Part shown: positions 35,003 to 41,993 of the stretch, in pieces
Numbering within the stretch: the stretch's first letter is position 1
How the letters are laid out: each line of letters begins with the position of its first letter
Source of the DNA: Aurantiacibacter spongiae
Lineage (GTDB): Bacteria; Pseudomonadota; Alphaproteobacteria; Sphingomonadales; Sphingomonadaceae
Length of the DNA stretch: 64,000 bases
Reading direction: 5' to 3'
NCBI RefSeq assembly: GCF_003815535.1
Contig: NZ_RPFZ01000001.1
Coordinates: 992,001-1,056,000 of the forward strand
The notes under the pieces: model-generated
What the model was told of the DNA's origin: nothing
The model's input: the letters and a program-made list of their open reading frames with translations, nothing else
The model's database searches: none
Made by a program: the position numbers and the translations under genes

Positions 35003-36074
35003 TCGCGCGGGCGGCGGCCAACTGGCTGGGCGGGCGGGAAACGGATTGCCGTTCGATCAGTTCGCCTTCCACCACCACCGGCATGGGGGGTAGTTCGTCC
35101 CCGTTCTTCGCCGCGATCAGCAGTTCCACCGCTCGGGCCACCGTCTCGGCGATCGGCTGGTCGATTGCGGTCAGCGGCGGCTGCACGAAGCGTACGACCG
35201 GGGTGTTGTCGAAGCTGACGAGCGACAAATCACCCGGCACCCGCAACCCCATGTCGTGCGCCACGGCATTCGCCGCCATCGCCATCTGATCGTTGCTGGC
35301 GATGATCGCGGTCGGTCTCTCGCGGCGTTCGAGCAGCTTGCGTGCTGCGCGTTCGCCCGACGCAAAACCGAAGTCGCCCCGCTCGCAAAGCTTGTCGGTA
35401 CGAAGACCCGCCTCCGCCATCGCCTCCATCCAGCCGGCCTTGCGCCAGTCGCTGATGGCATAGTCCTTCGGTCCGGCGATGAAACCGATCCTTCGGTGCC
35501 CCTTCTCGACAAGGTGGCGCACGGCGCGCTTCGCCAGCCGGTCGTCACCCATAGTAAGGGCGATCGCGTCATCCTGAACGCGCGAGCCGATCCGGGCAAA
35601 CGGGATTTTCGCGTCTTCCAGAAGATCGGTGATCAGCCGGTTGTCCGAGTGCGGCGGGGTCAGCAAAACGCCATCGGGCTGCAACGCGGCTATCGCCGCG
35701 CGCAACTCGCGCTGCACATGGTCGGAATGGGTATCGACGAGCTCTACCATAAGGCGATAGCCGTGCTCGGCGCATTTGAGCATTCCGCCCAGCAGCATCT
35801 GATCGACCCAGTCGGACCCTTCGCGCGCGCGCCAGTCGGCAATGGTCCGCTCGCGATCGTTGAGCGCGAGTATCAGGTAGGATCGCGACCCGCTCATCCG
35901 ACGCGCGGCGATGGAGGGTACGTAGCCAAGCTTGTCTATCGACTTCTGAACGCGCTCCTTCATTTGGGGCCGCACGTTCGCTTCGTTGTTGATCACGCGG
36001 CTGACCGTCTGCAGCGATACGCCCGCATCAGCGGCGACGTGCTTGATGGTCACGGACTGGCGACGTCTGGGCAC
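34995..36074 (-). CDS. LacI family transcriptional regulator
   Basis: The 359-residue protein has the LacI helix-turn-helix VTIKHVAADAGVSLQTVSRVIN and hinge helix KLGYVPSIAARRMSG, then a periplasmic-binding-protein-like core ending in VSFDNTPVVRFVQPPLTAIDQP. It starts at GTG after AAGGGAAAG. It is upstream of and overlaps the MFS gene. The AACGTT-cored palindromes before the GH3 gene and TonB receptor/halogenase genes are the likely operators. Effector is probably a sugar released by the GH3 enzyme. Confidence 0.93.
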   Translation of the reverse strand: MPRRRQSVTIKHVAADAGVSLQTVSRVINNEANVRPQMKERVQKSIDKLGYVPSIAARRMSGSRSYLILALNDRERTIADWRAREGSDWVDQMLLGGMLKCAEHGYRLMVELVDTHSDHVQRELRAAIAALQPDGVLLTPPHSDNRLITDLLEDAKIPFARIGSRVQDDAIALTMGDDRLAKRAVRHLVEKGHRRIGFIAGPKDYAISDWRKAGWMEAMAEAGLRTDKLCERGDFGFASGERAARKLLERRERPTAIIASNDQMAMAANAVAHDMGLRVPGDLSLVSFDNTPVVRFVQPPLTAIDQPIAETVARAVELLIAAKNGDELPPMPVVVEGELIERQSVSRPPSQLAAARANG

Positions 36075-36134
36075 GAGACTTTCCCTTGCTGGCTGCCCTT
36101 CCCGGCATGGCCGCTGAGGCGGGCCGATGCTGAA

Positions 36135-36167
36135 CGGGCCCCGGCGTAGGGCATACGCCGGGGCCCG
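36135..36167 (-). terminator. Strong GC hairpin downstream of the TonB receptor gene
   Basis: CGGGCCCCGGCGTA (36135-36148) pairs perfectly with TACGCCGGGGCCCG (36154-36167) around a 5-nt loop. It lies 41 nt after the TonB receptor stop and before the LacI gene on the same strand. The minus-strand tail (TTCAGC) is U-poor; the plus-strand side has TTTTT. It probably separates the two transcripts. Confidence 0.55.
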
Positions 36168-36207
36168 TCGATAATCAGTTTTTCATGGGGCGAAAAGTTT
36201 ATCCGCC

Positions 36208-39200
36208 CTAGAAATCCACCCGGACGAGGAAGGTGTATCGCCGGTCGTTGCGGAATGCCGATCGGGTCACTCGAGTACCGTCAAAATCGAACACCTGGCT
36301 CGTGACCGTCACCTCGTCGAGAAGATTCACACCCTGCACGCCGATCTTGATGTTGGGCGTCAGGTCGTAAAACAGCGATGCGTCCAGCTGACCCGTGCTC
36401 TCGTTGAAGATCGGCTGGAACGGGAAGATCACGTCCCGCGTCGTCAGCAGGTAATCGTCTCGCCAGTTATACGCCGCACGCGCGCTGAAGCCGTATTTCT
36501 CGTAGAACAGTACCGCGTTGACGGTATGCTTGGAAATACCGGTCAGCGGCAGGTTGTTGGCGAACGGACTGCGCTCGGCACCGATATTGTTGTTCGAGAA
36601 CGATCCCGCATCGACATAGGTATAGGTCAGCTGCGAACCGAAACCCGACAACGGCCCGGGGAGGAAATCGTAGACCTGCTGATAGGCCAGTTCCGCGCCA
36701 TAAAGTGTGCTGCTGTCCGAATTGACAGGGCCATTGATGATGACGTTGACAGTATTGCCCTGAGGGCTTGTGATCGGTTGCAGTGATGCTCCCGAAATCT
36801 CCTGATTGGAGATATCCTTCGCGAAGAACGCCGCCGTCAGCGATCCGACCGCGTCGAAATACCATTCGGCGGAAAGGTCGTAGTTCCAGCTTTCGACCGG
36901 ACGCAGGCTGCGATTGCCCGTGGTGAGCCCGAACAGCGCGCCGGTATCCTCGGTACCGCCCTGCACTAGATTGTTGGTGTTATCGTAGACGAAACCACCG
37001 GTGCGGAAGGCTGCCAGGTCGGGGCGGAAGATACCCTTGGAGATCGCCGCTCGCAGAACGACGCCATTGGTGAAGTTCAACCGCGCGTTGAAGCTCGGAA
37101 GCCAATGGTCGTAAGTCTCGTCCGACTGGTCCAGGAACACGTCGCCGGTCAGACCCGCGACGAACTCGGCCTGACGCTCGGGAGAGAGGTTGCAGTAGCC
37201 CGGGCCCTGCTGGCCCGTCGAAATATTGGCGCAGCGGTTCTGCAGGTCGGACACTTCGGCAACGCCGTTCCCGTTACCGCCGGCGTTGACGCCCCCCATG
37301 TCGACCGGATCGTCGACGTAATCGGGCGCGATGAAACCGACGAGGCCGCGCGAGCGGACGTTGGTGCGCACGTAGCGCACGCCGACATTGCCCGAGAACT
37401 CCAGACCGCTATCGAAATCGTGCCCGAAGTCCAGCCGGACGTAGCCGGCATCCGTCGTCTCCTCGATCGGTACGATTTCCGACGGACAGAACGGATCACA
37501 GGCCACGACTGTGCCGCCGGGCTGCTGCTGCGTGCGACCGCCGATGAGCGGGCGGCCCTCTGTCGTAAGGGTGAAATCCTTGATCGCCTGCAGGTCATCG
37601 CCGAGTTCGCCGGACAGGTAGGCGTCGACCAGATCGTCACCGCCATAGTAGATGGCGGAGCCATTGCCGGTCGGCGCGGGCGCGTTGCCCCGCTGGAAAT
37701 TATCGCCGAAGGGCGAGAACACGCCGGCGCTGTCGGGGAAGTCCTTGGCGTAGGCGCCGCCGCAGCCATAGACCTGCGGGTCCGCGCAGTTCCAGTTGCC
37801 GCCACGCCCGGTCCAGGGCGCGCCGAGGTTCGACCAGTTCGAATAATTGGCGTTGCGCGTCGTGCGTCCACGCTCCGACCAGCGCGCTCCGAAGCGGGCC
37901 TTGCGAAAGAAGCCGGAGTCGGAAACGTCGTATTCGAAATCGCTGCGCAGAGAGTAGAGGTCGCCCTCGTTGTCGATCTGGTTGTCGAGATGGAACCAGA
38001 AATAGGTGAGGTCCGGATCGGTGAAGTACCCCGCCGGCGATTCCTGCGTTCCGGGCTGGAGGAAGCGAACCTGGGGCGTCTGCGTCGAGGCATCGAGGAA
38101 GATGTCCGCGTAGGTCTGCATGTTGAGGATGATGCCGGCCGCGTTCAGCGTCGAGTTGATGTACTGGCCTTCGAAATTCGCGCGGAAACGATCGGTGAAT
38201 TCGATATCGACGTCGAGCGAGAAGTCCTCGGTCTTCGTTTCGCTTTCCTGCTGAAACCGCAGGTTCTCCGTCGAGATGCCAGGTATACCGCCTTCCGAGG
38301 TCTGCGTGATATAGCCGGTCTGGAACTGCCCGCTCTCGTCGAAAGTGATGCTGGTCCCGGGCTGGGGAATGGGGAAGAAGGCGTCGTTGTTGACGAGCGC
38401 CAGCATGGCGAATTCTTCCAGCGACCCCTGCGTTTCGGCGCGTAGATATTCAGCGGTCAGGAGGAAGCGGCGGTCGCTGCTCTCGAACTGGCCGACGGCG
38501 GAATAGGCCTGCCGATCACGGCTGAGCGTGGTGGTGCGAACGCCCGCGCCCTTCGGAACGACGACACTCCCTTCCGGAGGAAAATTGGTCTGGTCGAAAT
38601 TACCGTCCCCGGCAAAACCGCCCGATCCCACGTCGCGGGCGCGCAGACAGCCACCGGAATTGAGGTCGCTGGGGCGATAGCAGGGGTCAGTGATCTGCGA
38701 CGCATCGGTGCGCGTCACCAGTTCCTGCTGGGCGTAAGCCAGTTGCAGGCCGAACGTGCCCATTCCGGTTTCGAAGGTGTTCGAACCGAGCACCGAAAAA
38801 CCGGGCGACCATTCCTGCGCCAAGTCGCCGTAATTGACCTCTGCCGTGCCGCCGATGTGGAAACCGAGTTCGTCCAGCGGCTTGCGAGTGACCAGGTTGA
38901 CGGTACCCGAGATACCGCCATCGACCATGTCGGCAGTGGTGTTCTTGTACACTTCAACCCGGCCAAGAAGTTCGGGCGAGACGTCGTTGAAGCTGAGGAC
39001 CCGGCCGCCGTCTGCGGAAAAGATGTCGCGCCCGTTCAACTCCGAGCGCACGAAGGAAAGGCCGCGAATGATGACGCCCGAACCCTCGACGCTGAAGCGG
39101 TCGGGATCGTCGGGCGACGCGAAACGAGAGATGTTGACGCCCGGTACGCGCTGCAAGGCCTCGGCGACGGAACGATCGGGCAACGCTCCGATGTCCTCGG

Positions 39201-39465
39201 CCGTGATGACGTCGACCACGGTATCGGCGCGTTCCTTGAAATCCTGCGCACTTTCCAGTGAGGCGCGAAAACCGCTGACGACGATGACGTTAGGCGATTC
39301 GTCGACGATGTCGTTATCCGCCTCCTGCTCCTGCTCCTCCTCCAGCGTATCCTGCGCATGGGCGAGCTGGGCGCTCCCCAGACTTACGGCAAGCAGGGAT
39401 ACGGTGCCAAGCACGCGCAGGCGGTTGGCAAGCGTGAAATCGGATTCGCGGCTGGACTTGGACAC
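36208..39465 (-). CDS. TonB-dependent receptor of the glycoside locus
   Basis: The 1085-residue product is an outer-membrane receptor of the sphingomonad carbohydrate type. It starts at GTG 39465 after GGGAGGAAG; the signal peptide ends near AQLAHAQ. VIVVSGFRASLESAQDFK is the TonB-box/plug start, and the plug has DVITAEDIGALPDRSVAEALQRVPG and GLSFVRSELNGRDIFS. The barrel has long Asn/Gly-rich loops and ends in FLVRVDF. It is the last gene of its transcript and probably brings in the glycoside used by the GH3 and MFS genes. Confidence 0.94.
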   Translation of the reverse strand: MSKSSRESDFTLANRLRVLGTVSLLAVSLGSAQLAHAQDTLEEEQEQEADNDIVDESPNVIVVSGFRASLESAQDFKERADTVVDVITAEDIGALPDRSVAEALQRVPGVNISRFASPDDPDRFSVEGSGVIIRGLSFVRSELNGRDIFSADGGRVLSFNDVSPELLGRVEVYKNTTADMVDGGISGTVNLVTRKPLDELGFHIGGTAEVNYGDLAQEWSPGFSVLGSNTFETGMGTFGLQLAYAQQELVTRTDASQITDPCYRPSDLNSGGCLRARDVGSGGFAGDGNFDQTNFPPEGSVVVPKGAGVRTTTLSRDRQAYSAVGQFESSDRRFLLTAEYLRAETQGSLEEFAMLALVNNDAFFPIPQPGTSITFDESGQFQTGYITQTSEGGIPGISTENLRFQQESETKTEDFSLDVDIEFTDRFRANFEGQYINSTLNAAGIILNMQTYADIFLDASTQTPQVRFLQPGTQESPAGYFTDPDLTYFWFHLDNQIDNEGDLYSLRSDFEYDVSDSGFFRKARFGARWSERGRTTRNANYSNWSNLGAPWTGRGGNWNCADPQVYGCGGAYAKDFPDSAGVFSPFGDNFQRGNAPAPTGNGSAIYYGGDDLVDAYLSGELGDDLQAIKDFTLTTEGRPLIGGRTQQQPGGTVVACDPFCPSEIVPIEETTDAGYVRLDFGHDFDSGLEFSGNVGVRYVRTNVRSRGLVGFIAPDYVDDPVDMGGVNAGGNGNGVAEVSDLQNRCANISTGQQGPGYCNLSPERQAEFVAGLTGDVFLDQSDETYDHWLPSFNARLNFTNGVVLRAAISKGIFRPDLAAFRTGGFVYDNTNNLVQGGTEDTGALFGLTTGNRSLRPVESWNYDLSAEWYFDAVGSLTAAFFAKDISNQEISGASLQPITSPQGNTVNVIINGPVNSDSSTLYGAELAYQQVYDFLPGPLSGFGSQLTYTYVDAGSFSNNNIGAERSPFANNLPLTGISKHTVNAVLFYEKYGFSARAAYNWRDDYLLTTRDVIFPFQPIFNESTGQLDASLFYDLTPNIKIGVQGVNLLDEVTVTSQVFDFDGTRVTRSAFRNDRRYTFLVRVDF

Positions 39466-39560
39466 AGGCTTCCTCCCATTGAATCCCGCCAGCTTGTCGC
39501 GGCGCGGATGCACTAAACGTCGGTCCCGTTACCGGGCTCCACGTCTCGTCTAACACCGAT

Positions 39561-39593
39561 GTGATCGTTCACAAGCGCAAATATGAACGTTCA
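39561..39593. promoter_or_regulatory. Pair of LacI-type operators between TonB receptor and halogenase genes
   Basis: TGATCGTTCA (39562-39571) is one base from palindromic, and TGAACGTTCA (39584-39593) is a perfect palindrome. Their centres are 22 nt apart, two DNA turns. Both sit in the divergent promoter gap. The same AACGTT core precedes the GH3 gene. They are good candidates for the LacI regulator at 34995-36074. Confidence 0.6.
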
Positions 39594-39677
39594 CAACGCG
39601 GGACGTCTTGTGTAACATTTTTGCATTACTCGGCGCATCGAGGCATGAACGCGGCGGATAGGGAGAGCGGTTTCGGC

Positions 39678-41183
39678 ATGACAATCGAGCACATCGTCAT
39701 CGTCGGCGGGGGGACGGCAGGCTGGATGGCCGCGGCCGCGCTCTCGCGTCTTCGCGCCGGGCGCGAACTGGCGATTACCCTGGTTGAATCGGAATCGATC
39801 GGTACGGTCGGGGTGGGGGAGGCCACGATCCCCCCCTTCGTGGAATTCAACCAGTTACTCGAGATCGACGAGGCGGAGATGCTCGCCGCCGTCCAAGGCA
39901 CGTTCAAGCTCGGCATCCAGTTTCGCAACTGGGGACGGCAGGGTGACAGCTACATCCATCCGTTCGGCAATTACGGCTACCAGATCGGCTCGGTCGGGTT
40001 CCATCATGTCTGGCACCACGCCCGCGCACATGGCGACAAAAGGCCGATCCAGGTATTCAATGCCGAAACGATGGCCGCCTATTTCGGCCGCTTCCAGCGC
40101 ACCCAGGGCATGGACCGCGACGACTTGCCGCCGATCAACTACGCCTACCATATCGACGCCTCACGCTACGCCGGCTTCCTGCGCCGCTACGCCGAGAAAC
40201 GGGGCGTGGTTCGTCAGGAGGGGCGTGTCGAGGACGTGGCGCTACATGGCGATCGCGGCGACGTCGTTTCCATCAGGCTGGAAAGCGGAGAGGTCGTCGC
40301 GGGCGACCTCTTCGTGGATTGCACGGGTTTTCGCGGACTGTTGATCGAACAGGCGCTGGAAACGGGATACGAGGACTGGACGCACTGGCTTCCGTGCAAC
40401 CGGGCGGTTGCCCTCCCCTGCCATCGGGACGACGGGAGCGGTCCGCCGCCCTTCACGGTTGCTACCGCTCACGCCGCAGGCTGGCAATGGCAGGTGCCCC
40501 TGCAGCATCGCAACGGCAACGGCCATGTCTATTGCGACGCCTATATGGACGCGGACGAGGCGACCGACATTCTGATGGCGAACATGGCGGGGAAGCCGAC
40601 CGCCGAGCCGAACCACCTGCGGTTCGTGACGGGGCGGCGCAGGCTGTTCTGGAACCGCAACGTGGTGGCGCTGGGCCTTTCGGCGGGGTTCATGGAGCCG
40701 CTGGAATCGACATCGATCCACCTGATCAATACCGGCGTCACCAAGTTGATCGCGACGCTTTCGCTCGACGGTATCACGGACGCGCAGCGCAACACCTTCA
40801 ACCGGATCACGGGCCGCGAATACGAGAAGATCCGCGATTTCCTGATCCTGCATTACCACGCGACGGCGCGCGACGATTCAGAGTTCTGGAACTATTGCCG
40901 CACGATGTCCGTCCCCGACAGCCTGACCGAGAAGATCGCGTTGTTCCGCGATACCGGACAGATCTTCAGGGAGGAGGACGAATTGTTCACCGAAACGAGC
41001 TGGGCGGCGGTGATGATGGGGCAGGGTATCGCCATGCGGGGCCACAACGCCCTGGCCGATACGCTCGATCCGGCGAAGACCCGCAAGGAACTCGACGAAA
41101 TAGAGAAGAGCATCCGTTTTCTCGTGCAGCACATGCCCGCACATGCTGATTTCCTCGCGGGGTACTGCCCGGGAACGCCGTAA
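39678..41183 (+). CDS. Flavin-dependent tryptophan halogenase family protein
   Basis: The 501-residue protein has the FAD loop IVGGGTAGWMAA, the PrnA-like catalytic Lys as K77 in GTFKLGIQF, and the halogenase motif GWQWQVP (WxWxxP). It starts after AGGGAGAGC at 39678. Many of these proteins in sphingomonads sit next to TonB receptors for carbohydrates and lack proof of tryptophan halogenation, so the substrate is open. It diverges from the TonB receptor gene across the operator pair, so it is likely in the LacI regulon. Confidence 0.87.
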   Translation: MTIEHIVIVGGGTAGWMAAAALSRLRAGRELAITLVESESIGTVGVGEATIPPFVEFNQLLEIDEAEMLAAVQGTFKLGIQFRNWGRQGDSYIHPFGNYGYQIGSVGFHHVWHHARAHGDKRPIQVFNAETMAAYFGRFQRTQGMDRDDLPPINYAYHIDASRYAGFLRRYAEKRGVVRQEGRVEDVALHGDRGDVVSIRLESGEVVAGDLFVDCTGFRGLLIEQALETGYEDWTHWLPCNRAVALPCHRDDGSGPPPFTVATAHAAGWQWQVPLQHRNGNGHVYCDAYMDADEATDILMANMAGKPTAEPNHLRFVTGRRRLFWNRNVVALGLSAGFMEPLESTSIHLINTGVTKLIATLSLDGITDAQRNTFNRITGREYEKIRDFLILHYHATARDDSEFWNYCRTMSVPDSLTEKIALFRDTGQIFREEDELFTETSWAAVMMGQGIAMRGHNALADTLDPAKTRKELDEIEKSIRFLVQHMPAHADFLAGYCPGTP

Positions 41184-41199
41184 GACACACACCACAATC

Positions 41200-41217
41200 C
41201 TGTCACGGGGAAGTCAT
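41200..41217 (+). promoter_or_regulatory. Pho-box-like sequence at the start of the response regulator gene
   Basis: CTGTCACGGGGAAGTCAT fits two 7-mers like CTGTCAY with a 4-nt spacer (second unit AAGTCAT, 5 of 7). It overlaps the ATG at 41216 and its GGGGAAG ribosome site. If it is an operator, the true start may be ATG 41267. Confidence 0.3.
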
Positions 41218-41941
41218 GCTTCCGCGCCAGAGTGCCCTGACGAAAGACAGGGGGCCGCCCGGCACGATGGATCGCGTAACGATATTCGCAACCGACAGGG
41301 AAGTGGCACAATTCGACGAATTCGATCAGGGCGAAGTCGTCATACGCTTCGCGCTGATAGGACCGCACGGACCCGGCGGGCTCGTCGAACAGCCCTGCTG
41401 GTTCTTCGTCGACTGGGTGATGGACACGATGAGCGGTCTGGAGATGGTCCGGCGGCTTCGCGCGGACCCCCGCTTCGCGGAAAGCCACATCACGATGGTG
41501 CTGGACGAGGATGATCCGGACGAGCGGCGCCGTTCGCTGAAGGCCGGGGCCGACGATTACATGGTCGGCCCCCTGAAACGCAACGCCATGCTCGATCGCG
41601 TCCTCGCCCTGTTTGGCAGCGCTGTTCGCCCGGCAGCCCGGACGGCCTTGGCGCTGGGCGATCTTTCCATCAATCCCGCGGCAGAGCAGGCGCGCTGGCG
41701 GGGCCGCCCGGTGGTCCTGCGCCCCAACGAATTTCGCCTGCTGCGCTTCATGGCGGAAAATCCGGACCGGGTGCTGTCGCGGCAGGAACTCGTGGAGGCG
41801 CTCGGCAAGGCAGGCGATCCGAATTACCTGCGCACGGTGGATGTCTGGATCAAACGGCTGCGCATGGGCCTGCGCGATGTCGATGCCGGCCACCTGCTGC
41901 GCACGGTTCACGGCAAGGGCTACGTTCTCGACCGCCCCTGA
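41216..41941 (+). CDS. PhoB/OmpR-type response regulator with atypical receiver
   Basis: The 241-residue protein has a receiver domain and a PhoB-type winged helix (about 140-240: LSINPAAEQARWRGRPVVL, YLRTVDVWIKRLRMGL, VHGKGYVLD). The putative phosphoacceptor is D66 in FFVDWVMDTMSG. The receiver lacks the usual acidic pair (VTIFATDRE), the Thr/Ser switch is replaced (MVLDEDD) and the conserved Lys is G118 (MVGPL), so it may not be phosphorylated normally. ATG 41216 has a GGGGAAG site; M18 at 41267 is an alternative start. No histidine kinase is adjacent. It lies between the halogenase and a convergent TonB receptor. Confidence 0.83.
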   Translation: MLPRQSALTKDRGPPGTMDRVTIFATDREVAQFDEFDQGEVVIRFALIGPHGPGGLVEQPCWFFVDWVMDTMSGLEMVRRLRADPRFAESHITMVLDEDDPDERRRSLKAGADDYMVGPLKRNAMLDRVLALFGSAVRPAARTALALGDLSINPAAEQARWRGRPVVLRPNEFRLLRFMAENPDRVLSRQELVEALGKAGDPNYLRTVDVWIKRLRMGLRDVDAGHLLRTVHGKGYVLDRP

Positions 41942-41947
41942 GAGGCT

Positions 41948-41986
41948 GCCGGGCGGCAACGGACCCGGTATCCGATGCCGCCCGGC
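41948..41986. terminator. Long hairpin between convergent regulator and TonB receptor genes
   Basis: GCCGGGCGGCA (41948-41958) pairs with TGCCGCCCGGC (41976-41986) over a 17-nt loop, between the regulator stop and the receptor stop. There is no U-run on either side, so efficiency is uncertain. Confidence 0.45.
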
Positions 41987-41993
41987 GTCCCGT

